A stretch of DNA of 64,000 bases from Aminobacter carboxidus (GTDB lineage Bacteria; Pseudomonadota; Alphaproteobacteria; Rhizobiales; Rhizobiaceae). A program made the position numbers and the translations under genes. Where the stretch lies: the NCBI RefSeq assembly GCF_014863355.1, contig NZ_JACZEP010000002.1, positions 682,001 through 746,000 on the forward strand, written 5' to 3'. The notes under the pieces were generated by a model. It did not search any database, was not told the DNA's origin, and worked only from the letters and a program-made list of their open reading frames with translations. The stretch's first letter is position 1. Each line of letters opens with the position of its first letter. This document shows positions 1 to 9,072 of the stretch, one piece after another.

Positions 1-2411
1 GGGCAAACACCTATACTGGTGCGACCACTATCGGCTCCGGCACCACGCTCCAATTGATCCGCCAGAGCAAAATCAGCGCCTCCAGTGGCGTAACTGTCGA
101 CGGAACTTTCGACATCTCGACCACGGACGCTGGCGCCAGCATCAAAGCGCTGAGCGGATCAGGTCAGGTTATTCTTGGCGAGCGGTCCTTGTTCCTCACT
201 GAGGCCAACGGGACCTTCTCGGGCGTTATCTCGGGCAATGGTGGTCTCAACATCAGCGGCACCAAGCAGATCTTCACCGGGGCTAACACCTATCTCGGCA
301 GCACTGGCGTCAGCGACGGCGCCACGCTTCAGATCGGCGATGGTGGCACGACAGGTTCGGTTGCCGGCGCGATCAACAATCTCGGTACGCTGGTCTTCAA
401 TCGCTCCGACGACCTCACCGTTGCTGGCCAGATCAACAGTGCTGGCTCGTTCCAGCATGTTGGCGGCGGCAAGTTGACCCTTACCGGCACCGGCAACAGC
501 GGCAGCGGCACGGCCACCGTGCTGATCTCCAACAACAGTACGCTCCAGTTCGGAGACGGCGGGGTGAGCGGTTGGCTGGGTGGGACCGATGGCAAGATCA
601 CCATCGACGCTGGCAGCAAGCTGATTTCCAACATGTCCAATGGCCTGGGCTACCTGCCGCAGAACGTTAAGCTCGCCGGCGCGGGGCAGTTCTTCAAGCA
701 GGGATCGGGCACAATCACGCTGCGAGGCGACAGTTCCGCATTTGCCGGCGAAACCTTCGTGAATGCCGGCATGCTGAATGTCGGTTACAAGGGCCTCGGC
801 ACGCTGGCGGGGCCTGTCACCGTTGATTCCGGCGCGCGGTTCGGCGGCAGCGGCACGGTTGTCGGCAACGTGACAATTGCGTCAGGTGCAGCGCATGCTG
901 TGGGCGACAAGGCCAACCCGGCTACAACGGGCCTCGTCCACACCCAGACCGTCAACGGCGACTACGTCAATCACGGCATCCTCGAGATCGAGGCAACGCC
1001 GACGACAGCCGACAAGCTGACGGTCAACGGTACGGTCAACATTTCGGGTGCGACGCTCAACCTGTCGCTGACCCCCAACGATCCGAGCCCGGCCGGAGGC
1101 TGGGACCCGCTCAACGGCCCGTTCACGATCATTGCCAATGACGGTGGCGACGCCGTCACCGGCACGTTCGCGTCGGTAGGCAATCTCAACAACCTGCTCT
1201 TCCTCAATCACCTCATCAGCTACACCGGCGGCGACGGCAATGACGTCACGCTGGCGCTGAGCCGCAACGACTTGTCGGTCGAGGAGGTTGCCCAGTCGCC
1301 GAACCAGTCGGCTGTCGCCGGCGCCGTCGACAGCCTGCCAAGCGGCAATCCGGTGCGCTCGGCGTTGCTGATGTCGACCGACGAGGACGAGGCGCGTGAT
1401 GCGCTCGAGCAGCTCGCCGGCGACGTGCACGCCTCGGTCAGCGGCGGTACGACCCAGACGAGCCAGTTCCTCGGCGAGTTCGCCAACGATCGCGTCCGCT
1501 CGGCCTTCGGCGATGTCGCAGCACCCGACTTGCCGGTCATGGGTTATGGCGAAGGCGGCCTCGAACTTGTCGCCGCCGACAGCGACCGCTTCGTCGTCTG
1601 GGGCCAGGCGCTCGGCAACTGGGGTTCGTTCGACGGCGACGGCAATTCGGGTGGCTTCGAGCATGCGAGCGGTGGCCTCGTTGCCGGTGGCGATACCATC
1701 GTCGGCGATGGCTGGCGCGTCGGCCTGCTCGGCGGCTACAGCCGCACCAGCTTCGATGCCGATGACGGTGCTGCCTCGGGTGACAGCGACAACTTCCATG
1801 TCGGCGTCTATGGCGGCCGTCACTTTGGCGCTGTCGCGCTGCGCGCCGGCGCGTCCTACACCAGGCATGCGATCGACACATCCCGCACGGTGTCGTTCCC
1901 CGGCCTCACCGAGACGCTCAAGGCCAGCTACGATGCCGGTACCGCGCAAGCCTTTATCGAGGCCGGTTACCGTGCCGAGATGGGCCGCGTCGCCTTCGAG
2001 CCGTTCGCCGGTCTTGCCTATGTTTCGACCTCGACCGACGGCTTCACCGAAACAGGTGGTGCTGCGGCCCTGTCCAGCGCTGACAAGAGCTTTGACAGCA
2101 CCACGACGACGCTTGGCCTGCGTGCTGCCAGCGACTTCAATGTTGGCGACGGCAAGGCAACGGTTCGCGGCGGCCTCGGCTGGCGCCATGCCTTTGGCGA
2201 TGTCACGCCCGCTTCGACGGTCGCCTTCGTCGGCGGTGGCGACAGCTTCACCGTTTACGGTGCGCCGATCGCCCGCGATGCGCTGTTGATCGAAGCCGGC
2301 CTCGACTTCGCCATCGCGCCCAAGGCCAATCTCGGCCTGAGCTATACTGGCCAGGTCGCCAATGGCGCCCGTGACCACGGCGTCAAGGCAAGCCTCGGCG
2401 TCAAGTTCTAG
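1..2411 (+). CDS. Autotransporter, C-terminal part (5' end outside window)
   Basis: Type V secretion protein: a beta-helical passenger exported through its own outer-membrane barrel. The frame is open from base 3, and the first residues (ANTYTGATTIGSGTTLQL) match the autotransporter-associated beta-strand repeat, so the true start lies upstream. The passenger is rich in G, T, N and S with repeats such as GANTYLGSTGVSDGATLQIG. From about base 1590 (motif VWGQALGNWG) alternating strands form the barrel, and the protein ends in phenylalanine (ASLGVKF), the usual BAM recognition signal. A hinge with the motif NQSAVAGAVDSLPSGNP recurs nearly identically in the autotransporter at 52258-55122, so the two are paralogues. 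The passenger ligand cannot be inferred. Confidence 0.93.
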   Translation, partial: ANTYTGATTIGSGTTLQLIRQSKISASSGVTVDGTFDISTTDAGASIKALSGSGQVILGERSLFLTEANGTFSGVISGNGGLNISGTKQIFTGANTYLGSTGVSDGATLQIGDGGTTGSVAGAINNLGTLVFNRSDDLTVAGQINSAGSFQHVGGGKLTLTGTGNSGSGTATVLISNNSTLQFGDGGVSGWLGGTDGKITIDAGSKLISNMSNGLGYLPQNVKLAGAGQFFKQGSGTITLRGDSSAFAGETFVNAGMLNVGYKGLGTLAGPVTVDSGARFGGSGTVVGNVTIASGAAHAVGDKANPATTGLVHTQTVNGDYVNHGILEIEATPTTADKLTVNGTVNISGATLNLSLTPNDPSPAGGWDPLNGPFTIIANDGGDAVTGTFASVGNLNNLLFLNHLISYTGGDGNDVTLALSRNDLSVEEVAQSPNQSAVAGAVDSLPSGNPVRSALLMSTDEDEARDALEQLAGDVHASVSGGTTQTSQFLGEFANDRVRSAFGDVAAPDLPVMGYGEGGLELVAADSDRFVVWGQALGNWGSFDGDGNSGGFEHASGGLVAGGDTIVGDGWRVGLLGGYSRTSFDADDGAASGDSDNFHVGVYGGRHFGAVALRAGASYTRHAIDTSRTVSFPGLTETLKASYDAGTAQAFIEAGYRAEMGRVAFEPFAGLAYVSTSTDGFTETGGAAALSSADKSFDSTTTTLGLRAASDFNVGDGKATVRGGLGWRHAFGDVTPASTVAFVGGGDSFTVYGAPIARDALLIEAGLDFAIAPKANLGLSYTGQVANGARDHGVKASLGVKF

Positions 2412-2419
2412 GAGTGGAC

Positions 2420-2520
2420 AGGCGGCGCCTGTTACGGCGTCGCCAATCCCCCCAGGCGACGCCTGCTACGGCGCCGCCAATCCCCCCAAGGCGCCGCCTG
2501 CTGCGGCGCCGCCAATCCCC
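2420..2520. repeat. Three tandem copies of a 34-bp GC-rich unit
   Basis: Copies lie at 2420-2453, 2454-2487 and 2489-2520. Each has the pattern AGGCGNCGCCTGCTACGGCG followed by CCGCCAATCCCCCC. Arms GGCGNCGCC pair within and between copies: GGCGTCGCC of copy 1 is the exact complement of GGCGACGCC of copy 2. A nested hairpin just after the autotransporter stop is therefore possible. It may act as a transcription barrier or mRNA stabiliser, although no T-run follows. Confidence 0.85.
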
Positions 2521-2582
2521 GTTGACGCGGGCGGCGGCATTGGAGATTGTCGCCGCAATCGAGATTTTCCGGGGAGGAACTG

Positions 2583-3272
2583 ATGACCGTCTCAACCGCG
2601 CATGCCTATCGCACGCTGCCGCTGCCCGACTACAAGGAAAAGCCGGTCGAGGAGATGCGCGCCGGCGCAAAGTCGTTCTATGACGAGATCCGCACGCGCC
2701 ACACGGTGCGCGACTTCTCGACCCGGCCGGTGCCGCGCGACATTATCGAAACCTGCATCATGGCAGCCGGCACGGCACCCAATGGCGCCAACCACCAGCC
2801 CTGGCATTTCGCCGTCATCGGCGACGCCGACATCAAGCGCCAGATCCGCGAGGCGGCCGAGATCGAGGAGCGCGCCTTCTATGAGGGCCGCGCCGGCGAG
2901 GAGTGGCTGAAGGCACTGGCGCCGCTCGGCACCGATGCTTCCAAACCGTTTCTCGAGGACGCGCCGTGGCTGATCTGCATCTTCGGCGAGCGCAAGAGCC
3001 GCTCTGCCGACGGTGTCTCGCGCAAGAATTACTACGTGCCCGAATCGGTCAGCATCGCCACCGGCTTCCTGATCGCCGCCCTGCACCGCGCCGGCCTCGC
3101 GACGCTGACGCACACGCCGAACCCGATGAGCTTCCTCAACGAGATCTGCGGCCGCGACCCGCACGACAAGCCCTACATCCTGATGGTCGTCGGCTACCCC
3201 AAGGAAGACGCCACGATCCCGGTTCACGCCACCGAAAAGCGTCCGCTGTCGGAGATCGCGACGTTTCTGTGA
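2583..3272 (+). CDS. Nitroreductase-family FMN oxidoreductase
   Basis: Flavin-dependent oxidoreductase of the nitroreductase fold, 229 aa. The N-terminal motif [18 protein letters not shown] and the following [14 protein letters not shown] are the FMN-phosphate and ring-contacting segments of the family. The ATG at 2583 is preferred over the upstream in-frame start because GGGGAGGAAC stands directly before it. The gene follows the tandem repeat and converges on the ABC exporter 17 bp downstream. The natural substrate (nitroaromatic, quinone or enone) cannot be told from sequence. Confidence 0.9.
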   Translation: MTVSTAHAYRTLPLPDYKEKPVEEMRAGAKSFYDEIRTRHTVRDFSTRPVPRDIIETCIMAAGTAPNGANHQPWHFAVIGDADIKRQIREAAEIEERAFYEGRAGEEWLKALAPLGTDASKPFLEDAPWLICIFGERKSRSADGVSRKNYYVPESVSIATGFLIAALHRAGLATLTHTPNPMSFLNEICGRDPHDKPYILMVVGYPKEDATIPVHATEKRPLSEIATFL

Positions 3273-3289
3273 GCTGACGGCTGGCTGGC

Positions 3290-5095
3290 CTACTCGGCAG
3301 CGCCCTGGAAGGCGCTGGCGCCGGTATCGAACTGGAGCTTGGCGAGGCGGGCATAGATGCCGCCCTTGGCGACAAGGCTGGCATGCGTGCCTTCCTCGAC
3401 GATGCTCCCGCCATCCATGACCAGGATGCGGTCGGCCTTTAGCACGGTTGCCAGCCGATGCGCGATGACGATGGTGGTGCGGCCCTGCATCAGGTGCTCG
3501 AGCGCTGTCTGCACCTGCTTTTCGCTTTCGGCGTCGAGTGCCGAGGTTGCTTCGTCGAGCAGCAGGATCGGGGCGTCGCGCAGGATGGCCCGAGCGATGG
3601 CGATGCGCTGGCGCTGGCCGCCTGAAAGCGTGACGCCGCGTTCGCCGACTTCGGTGTCGTAGCCGTTCTGCAGCTTTTCGATGAATTCGTCGGCGAGGGC
3701 AGCTTCCGCGGCCTTGACGATATCGGCCTGCGAGGCGCCGGGCCGGCCAAAGCCGATGTTTTCGCCTGCCGTGCTGGCAAATACAGTCACGTCCTGCGGC
3801 ACGATGGCGATGCGTTCGCGCACGGCGCGTGGATCGGCCTTCTGCAGGTCGACGCCGTCGATCAGCACCGCACCTGCTTCGGGATCGTAGAAACGCAGCA
3901 GCAGCGAAAAGACCGTGCTCTTGCCAGCGCCCGAGGGGCCTACGATGGCCACTGTTTCGCCCGGCTTGACGGTGAAGCTCAGGCCATGCACGGCGGCACG
4001 GTCGGGGCGCACAGGGTAGGAAAAAGTCACGTCGCGGAATTCGATCGCGCCGCTGCTCCTGGCGGGCAGGGTGATCGGCGAAGCTGGGGCTGCAACCGTC
4101 GGCTCTTCGGCGAGGATCTCGGTGATGCGTTCGGCAGCACCGGCGGCGGAACTGAGTTCACCCCACACTTCCGACAGCGCGCCGAGCGCGCCGGCGGCAA
4201 ACACCGAATAGAGCAGGAACTGGCCGAGCGTGCCGGGCGAGACCACGCCTTCGAGCACGTCGCGCGAACCGAACCACAGCACGGCTACGACCGAAGCGAA
4301 GATGGTGAAGATGGCAAAGAAGGTCAGCACGGCGCGCGCCAGCACCGAGGCGCGGGCGGCGTTGAAGGCGGTCTCGACGGCAGCAGCAAAGCGGCCGGTG
4401 ACCAGCTTTTCATTGGTGAAGGCCTGGAGTGTGCGGATGGCGCCGATCTGCTCGCTGGCAAAGGCTGTGGCGTCAGCCAGCGTGTCCTGGGCGAGGCGCG
4501 ACTTGCGCCTGACCGAGCGGCCGAAGGCGACCAGCGGCAGCACGATCAGCGGGATCGCGGCGATGACGAGGCCCGACAGTTTGGGGCTGGTCACCACCAT
4601 CATGGCGAGCGCGCCGAGGCCGAGGATGACGTTGCGCAGGGCAACGGAAGCGGTCGCACCGACGGCCGACTTGATCTGGGTGGTGTCGGCGGCAAGCCGC
4701 GACACGATCTCGCCCGACATCGCCGTGTCGAAGAAGGCCGGAGAAAGCGAGGTGACATGCGAAAAGACGTCGCGGCGGATGTCGGAGACGACGCGCTCGC
4801 CGAGCGTAATGACGAAATAGTAGCGGCAGGCCGAAGCCAGCGCGAGCAGTGCTGCGATCGCCACCAGCATGGCGAAGTATTTGGCGATGAAGTTCGAATC
4901 GGCCGAGGAAAAGCCGTGGTCGATCATCCGGCGCACGGCGATCGGCAAGGTCAGCGTGGTCACGGCGGCGGCGACCAGAGAAATGATGGCGCCGACGACC
5001 AGCCTGGGATAGCGGTAGAGATAGGGCGAAAGTCGGCTCAGCGGACGCAGCGAACGCCGGCGCTGTTCATTCGCGGCCGTTGTCGTGCTCGCCAT
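3290..5095 (-). CDS. ABC exporter, fused permease and ATPase (MsbA/LmrA type)
   Basis: Inner-membrane half-transporter, 601 aa, expected to work as a homodimer exporting a lipid, drug or peptide. Residues 25-320 carry the six-helix exporter transmembrane domain. The nucleotide-binding domain follows with Walker A GPSGAGKST (about 386), Q-loop VPQD, signature LSGGQ (about 490), Walker B ILLLDEAT (about 510) and switch His in IAHR (about 546); all catalytic residues are present. The start is the ATG at 5095, preceded by GAGAGGGAAATAGC, rather than 25 codons upstream. It is transcribed divergently from rpmE. No accessory adaptor gene is nearby, so the cargo is unknown. Confidence 0.92.
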   Translation of the reverse strand: MASTTTAANEQRRRSLRPLSRLSPYLYRYPRLVVGAIISLVAAAVTTLTLPIAVRRMIDHGFSSADSNFIAKYFAMLVAIAALLALASACRYYFVITLGERVVSDIRRDVFSHVTSLSPAFFDTAMSGEIVSRLAADTTQIKSAVGATASVALRNVILGLGALAMMVVTSPKLSGLVIAAIPLIVLPLVAFGRSVRRKSRLAQDTLADATAFASEQIGAIRTLQAFTNEKLVTGRFAAAVETAFNAARASVLARAVLTFFAIFTIFASVVAVLWFGSRDVLEGVVSPGTLGQFLLYSVFAAGALGALSEVWGELSSAAGAAERITEILAEEPTVAAPASPITLPARSSGAIEFRDVTFSYPVRPDRAAVHGLSFTVKPGETVAIVGPSGAGKSTVFSLLLRFYDPEAGAVLIDGVDLQKADPRAVRERIAIVPQDVTVFASTAGENIGFGRPGASQADIVKAAEAALADEFIEKLQNGYDTEVGERGVTLSGGQRQRIAIARAILRDAPILLLDEATSALDAESEKQVQTALEHLMQGRTTIVIAHRLATVLKADRILVMDGGSIVEEGTHASLVAKGGIYARLAKLQFDTGASAFQGAAE

Positions 5096-5282
5096 GCTAT
5101 TTCCCTCTCGGCCTTGGCCCATTTGCAGGCTGCCGGCCTTGTGATTCGAAATCGGCTGATGTATAGGCACGCCGACCGTTTCTGAAGCTGTGGCCTATCT
5201 AGCCGTGGCTTCTAATTTTCGAAAGAGGCGCATCGCCGCAGGATACCTGCGCAAGCCGCGCCGCGACAGCAGGAACAGAGCG

Positions 5283-5504
5283 ATGAAAGCCGATATCCAT
5301 CCCGACTACCACGTCATCAAGATCGTGATGACCAATGGCACCGAATACATGACCCGCTCCACCTGGGGCAAGGAAGGCGATACGATGAACCTCGATATCG
5401 ACCCGACCACGCACCCGGCCTGGACCGGCGGCCAGCACAACCTGCTCGACCGCGGTGGCCGTCTGTCGAAGTTCAAGAAGCGCTACGAAGGCCTCGGCAT
5501 CTAA
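5283..5504 (+). CDS. rpmE: 50S ribosomal protein L31, zinc-free form
   Basis: Ribosomal large-subunit protein, 73 aa, starting [19 protein letters not shown] and ending KKRYEGLGI. It contains no cysteine, so it is the zinc-independent (C-) form. The start is set by AGGAACAGAGCG before the ATG; the frame is open for about 30 codons upstream, but that stretch does not look like L31. A strong terminator follows 26 bp after the stop. Confidence 0.96.
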   Translation: MKADIHPDYHVIKIVMTNGTEYMTRSTWGKEGDTMNLDIDPTTHPAWTGGQHNLLDRGGRLSKFKKRYEGLGI

Positions 5505-5530
5505 GCCGACCCGCTTCAAGCATACCAAGA

Positions 5531-5556
5531 ACCCGCCCTCGTGGCGGGTTTTTTGT
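5531..5556 (+). terminator. Rho-independent terminator of rpmE
   Basis: ACCCGCC-CTCGT-GGCGGGT hairpin followed by a run of six or more T residues, just downstream of the rpmE stop. Confidence 0.92.
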
Positions 5557-5653
5557 TGCTGCAGTTGGCGGCTCCGGGGTGAGTGCCGAACGACGGCTTG
5601 CGTCTAACGCCCCGCAGGTGGGGAGAGGGGGCGTCGACGTTGCGGCCAGCCTC

Positions 5654-5679
5654 CTTCTCCCCGTTTTTACGGGGAGAAG
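5654..5679. repeat. Palindromic intergenic element
   Basis: Perfect 11-bp arms CTTCTCCCCGT and ACGGGGAGAAG around a TTTT loop, followed by CCGGCAGGGTATGAAGGG. The sequence resembles a repeat I recognise as dispersed between genes in Mesorhizobium-type genomes. It lies between rpmE and the convergent TetR gene, where it may also act as a terminator on the minus strand. Confidence 0.6.
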
Positions 5680-5726
5680 TCCGGCAGGGTATGAAGGGCG
5701 GGGCGGTGCCGGCCAGGTAGCCGCGC

Positions 5727-6356
5727 CTAGCCGCGCGCCCCGATCTCCCGCAGCGCCATCGCCTTGTAGTCGGCCACCAGCGCGTCGCCTTCGCCGCGGT
5801 CGACCGAAATCGCCAGCCGCATCGTGGCTTCGCCCAGCGACATGATCAGGAACGCCTTGCGCTTTATCTCGGCAGCATCCGAAGCGGGCGCGACCCGCTG
5901 CCACGCCTCGGCCAGCAGTGCGCCATTGGCCCTGGAATCGCGCAAGTCGATGTCGCGCAGCGCCTTGTCGGCCTGGGTGCCTGACCAGATATCGCGCATC
6001 ACCGGTTCGGCCAGGAAGATGCCGTAATAGACGTCGATCAGTCCGCCGAAGGCGTCGATCAGCCCCTTCATGTCGCCAACGCCAGCCAGCCCGTCTGAAA
6101 TGCAGGCGCGGCCTTCGGCGTTGTAGCGTTCGGCCAAGGTGCGGATGATCGCGCCCTTGTCGGGAAAGTACTGGTAGAGCGAGCCGATCGACACGCCGGC
6201 GCGTTCGGCCACCTCGCCCATGCGCATGGCGTCGCTGCCGCCTTCGGAGATCAGCGCGCTCGCCGCCTGTAGCATGCGCTCGACGCGCTCCTGGCTGCGT
6301 TTCTGGCTCGGGGCACGCCGCAGCGCCTGGCCCGAGATATCTTCGATCGCTTCCAT
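5727..6356 (-). CDS. TetR-family transcriptional regulator
   Basis: Probable repressor, 209 aa. The N-terminal helix-turn-helix spans about residues 20-65 (RMGEVAERAGVSIGSLYQYF, the hallmark TetR recognition helix). The C-terminal ligand-binding domain is variable. The start at 6356 is preferred because AAGGAA lies 4 bp upstream; an in-frame ATG 18 codons earlier would place coding sequence up to the palindromic operator. It is divergent from the NmrA-like/DUF1772 operon, which is probably its target. The ligand is unknown. Confidence 0.9.
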   Translation of the reverse strand: MEAIEDISGQALRRAPSQKRSQERVERMLQAASALISEGGSDAMRMGEVAERAGVSIGSLYQYFPDKGAIIRTLAERYNAEGRACISDGLAGVGDMKGLIDAFGGLIDVYYGIFLAEPVMRDIWSGTQADKALRDIDLRDSRANGALLAEAWQRVAPASDAAEIKRKAFLIMSLGEATMRLAISVDRGEGDALVADYKAMALREIGARG

Positions 6357-6406
6357 GGTTCCTTGTCCGCAACGAATCCGCTTGACCTCCATAATATGAG
6401 GGTTTA

Positions 6407-6435
6407 TCACATTTGCAAATGTGAGGATTACTCAC
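6407..6435. promoter_or_regulatory. Probable TetR operator in divergent promoter
   Basis: Perfect 18-bp palindrome TCACATTTGCAAATGTGA (6407-6424), overlapped by a second dyad GTGAG-GATTA-CTCAC (6421-6435). Both lie in the 98-bp gap between the TetR gene and its divergent partner, the usual place for a TetR operator. Assignment to this regulator is inferred from position. Confidence 0.7.
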
Positions 6436-6454
6436 GTTAACCAAGGAGGCCAAA

Positions 6455-7300
6455 ATGACCGCATCCCAGCATGACATGAAGCCTATTCTCATCCTCGGCG
6501 GCACCGGCAAGACCGGCCGCCGCATTGCCGAACAGCTTGCGCAGTGCAACTTGCCGGTCCGTATCGGTTCGCGCGGCGCCACCCCGTCCTTCGACTGGGA
6601 TGACCGCGCCAGCTGGGCGGGCGCAGTCGAGGGTGCCGGTGCCGTCTACATCTCCTACTATCCCGACCTCGCGGCCCCCGGTGCCGCCGAGGCAGTCGGC
6701 GCCTTCGCCGAATTCGCTGTCGGCATGGGCGTCAAGCGCCTGGTGCTTCTGTCTGGGCGCGGCGAGCCCGAGGCGCAGCGCGCGGAGGAACGGGTCGAGC
6801 AGTCCGGCGCTGACTGGACGATCCTGCGCTGCAGCTGGTTCATGCAGAATTTCAGCGAGAGTTTCCTGCTCGACGCCGTGCTTTCGGGCGAGGTGGCGCT
6901 GCCGGTCGGCGCTGTAGGTGAACCGTTCGTCGATACCGACGATATCGCCGATGCCGCTGTCGCCGCCTTGTCAGACGACCGCCATATCGGCCAGCTCTAC
7001 GAACTCACCGGACCGCGCCTGCTGACCTTTGCCGACGCCGTTGCCGAGATATCAGCCGCCGCCGGTCGCGAAATCCGCTTCGTCGAGCTCAGCGTTGCCG
7101 ACTTCAAGGCCGGCCTCGTCGAACAGCAACTGTCCCAGGAGCTCGTCGACCTGTTGATGATGCTGTTCACCGAGGTGCTCGATGGCCGCAACCAGCAAGT
7201 TGTGGACGGCGTCAGCCGGGCGCTCGGCCGACCCGCGCGCGATTTCACCCGGTATGCCAGGACTGTCGCCGCAACCGGTATCTGGGGAGACAAGGCATGA
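6455..7300 (+). CDS. NmrA-like NAD(P)H-binding protein
   Basis: Atypical short-chain dehydrogenase-fold protein, 281 aa. The Rossmann motif ILGGTGKTGRRIAEQL lies near the N terminus (about residues 14-29), and the NmrA-type segment DWTILRCSWFMQNFSES is about residues 120-136. Such proteins either reduce small substrates or sense NADP(H). AAGGAGG precedes the ATG. The stop overlaps the start of the DUF1772 gene by 4 bp (ATGA), so the two are cotranslated and probably controlled by the divergent TetR. Confidence 0.9.
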   Translation: MTASQHDMKPILILGGTGKTGRRIAEQLAQCNLPVRIGSRGATPSFDWDDRASWAGAVEGAGAVYISYYPDLAAPGAAEAVGAFAEFAVGMGVKRLVLLSGRGEPEAQRAEERVEQSGADWTILRCSWFMQNFSESFLLDAVLSGEVALPVGAVGEPFVDTDDIADAAVAALSDDRHIGQLYELTGPRLLTFADAVAEISAAAGREIRFVELSVADFKAGLVEQQLSQELVDLLMMLFTEVLDGRNQQVVDGVSRALGRPARDFTRYARTVAATGIWGDKA

Positions 7301-7785
7301 TCGCTGCCGCCTTCACCGCACTCATCTTTCTTGCAGCGCTCGGCAGCGGCCTCGCCGCCGGCCTGTTCTTCATCTTTTCCAACACCATCATGGCGTCGTT
7401 TGCCAAACTGCCGGTGCCCCAGGGCATCGCCGCCATGCAGCAGATCAACGTCACCATCATCAACCCGCTGTTCATGCTGGTGTTCATGGGAATGGTGGTG
7501 CTGTCGCTGGTGCTCGGCGCCAAGGCGATCTTCGGCTGGAGCGAGGCGGGCGCGGCCTGGCTGCTTGCCGGCAGCATCGCCTATCTTCTCGGTTGCTTCC
7601 TGGTGACGATGGTTTTCAACGTGCCGCTCAACGACGCGATCGCCGCCGTCGACCCGGCAAGTGCCGAAGGAGCCGCCATGTGGACGCGCTATCTCAAGGA
7701 GTGGCTGCCGTGGAACCATGTGCGCGCGGTCGCCTGCCTGGTGTCGCTGGCCTCGTTCGTCATGGCTTTTGCCCGCGCCGCTTGA
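7297..7785 (+). CDS. DUF1772 (anthrone oxygenase-like) membrane protein
   Basis: Small integral membrane protein, 162 aa, with four predicted hydrophobic segments (about 3-25, 50-75, 82-105 and 140-160). The loop NVPLND and the late WxRYLKEWLPWNHVR segment fit the DUF1772 family, some fungal members of which are anthrone oxygenases. It overlaps the NmrA-like gene by 4 bp. The enzymatic role in bacteria is not established. Confidence 0.85.
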   Translation: MIAAAFTALIFLAALGSGLAAGLFFIFSNTIMASFAKLPVPQGIAAMQQINVTIINPLFMLVFMGMVVLSLVLGAKAIFGWSEAGAAWLLAGSIAYLLGCFLVTMVFNVPLNDAIAAVDPASAEGAAMWTRYLKEWLPWNHVRAVACLVSLASFVMAFARAA

Positions 7786-7840
7786 CGCATCGGCCCAAGC
7801 TCGGGTTCGATCTCAGGCAATGCGCAAAGCAGGAAACGAA

Positions 7841-7866
7841 AAAGGCCTGGTATGACCCGGCCTTTC
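7841..7866. terminator. Bidirectional terminator between DUF1772 gene and ddl
   Basis: AAAGGCC and GGCCTTT arms around an 11-base loop, with A-rich sequence on one side and T-rich on the other, between two converging genes. Confidence 0.75.
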
Positions 7867-7870
7867 TGTT

Positions 7871-8947
7871 TCAGGCCTGGCGCTGCCAGCGCGCCACCGC
7901 GTGTTCGATCAGCCGGCCGACGAGATCGGGATAGGGCACGCCAGAGGCCGCCATGGTCTTCGGATACATGCTGATGTTGGTGAAGCCGGGGATGGTGTTG
8001 ACCTCGTTGACCAGTGCGGAGCCATCTGCCTTCACGAAGAAGTCGACACGCGCCATGCTCTCGCAGCCGAGCGCCAGGAAGGCCGCGCGGGCAACTTCTT
8101 GCAGTCTGGCCGTGGCGCCATCCGGAAGTTCCGCCGGGATGCGCAGGGCCGCGCCGTCGGCGTCGATGTACTTGGCTTCGTAGGTGTAGAAGCCGTGGCT
8201 CGCAGCCGGCTCGATTTCACCCGGCACCGAGACGGAGAGCTGTCCGTCGGTCGCCTCGAGCACGGCGAATTCGACCTCGCGGCCGGCGACGAATTCCTCG
8301 ATCAGCACCTTGCGGTCGTGCATGAAGGCTTCGGCCAAGGCCTTGTCAAGTTGCTCCGCCGTTTCGGCCTTGCTGACGCCGACGGACGAACCTTGCCGCG
8401 CCGGTTTGACGAAGACAGGCAGTCCGAGCTCGGCCTTGATCGCGTCGAAATTGGTCCGGTCGCCCAAATGCACGGTCACGCCACGCGCCACCGGCACTCC
8501 GGCCTGTGTCATCAGCCGCTTGGCCACGTCCTTGTCCATGGCGTTGGCCGAACCGAGCACGCCCGAGCCGACGTAAGGAATATCGGCCACCTCGGCCAGG
8601 CCCTGGACCGCGCCGTCCTCGCCGAACGGGCCATGCAGCACCGGAAACAGCACGTCGACCCTGGGCAGTTCGAACGGCGCTTCGTTGGCGGGCAGGGCGA
8701 CCAGCCGTCCCTTGCCGCCGGGCACCAATGCCACCTCGGTGCCACCGACGGGTACGGCCTTGGGCAGTGCGCCGTCGCGGTCGAGCTCGGCCAGGTACCA
8801 GCGGCCGTCACGGGCGATGCCGACCGGCACCACATCATATCTGGAGGCGTCGATCGCCTTGACGACGTTGCTTGCCGACATCAGCGAGACGTCGTGCTCG
8901 GAGGAGCGTCCACCGAAAAGAACTGCGATGCGTGGTTTCGTGGTCAT
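7871..8947 (-). CDS. ddl: D-alanine--D-alanine ligase
   Basis: Cytoplasmic ATP-grasp ligase that makes D-Ala-D-Ala for peptidoglycan precursors, 358 aa. Visible motifs are VLFGGRSSEHDVSL (N-terminal glycine-rich loop), VKPARQGSSVGV (ATP-binding) and FVKADGSALVNEVNTIPGFT (metal-binding Asp/Glu/Asn). The length suits the longer DdlA-like form. It does not lie in the mur/fts cluster, which supports a second or DdlA-type copy. GGAAAG precedes the ATG. Confidence 0.95.
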   Translation of the reverse strand: MTTKPRIAVLFGGRSSEHDVSLMSASNVVKAIDASRYDVVPVGIARDGRWYLAELDRDGALPKAVPVGGTEVALVPGGKGRLVALPANEAPFELPRVDVLFPVLHGPFGEDGAVQGLAEVADIPYVGSGVLGSANAMDKDVAKRLMTQAGVPVARGVTVHLGDRTNFDAIKAELGLPVFVKPARQGSSVGVSKAETAEQLDKALAEAFMHDRKVLIEEFVAGREVEFAVLEATDGQLSVSVPGEIEPAASHGFYTYEAKYIDADGAALRIPAELPDGATARLQEVARAAFLALGCESMARVDFFVKADGSALVNEVNTIPGFTNISMYPKTMAASGVPYPDLVGRLIEHAVARWQRQA

Positions 8948-9072
8948 GGTGCTTTCCGCTCTGCCGCTGGGTTCGCGCCATCCCGCGGCGCGATGCCTTG
9001 CATGCTCAGCAATTCGAACTTATCTGTGGCGCCGTTTCAGGCTTCGGTGGTCGCGCGCAGCTTTTGCGCCGC

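Noticed and set aside
882-2378. Long open frame on the minus strand opposite the autotransporter barrel
   Set aside because: It mirrors the GC-rich codon pattern of the plus-strand gene, has no recognisable domain and no ribosome-binding site.
3986-5185. Long plus-strand frame opposite the ABC exporter
   Set aside because: Highly charged low-complexity product rich in G, R, D and H, typical of an antisense shadow of a GC-rich gene.
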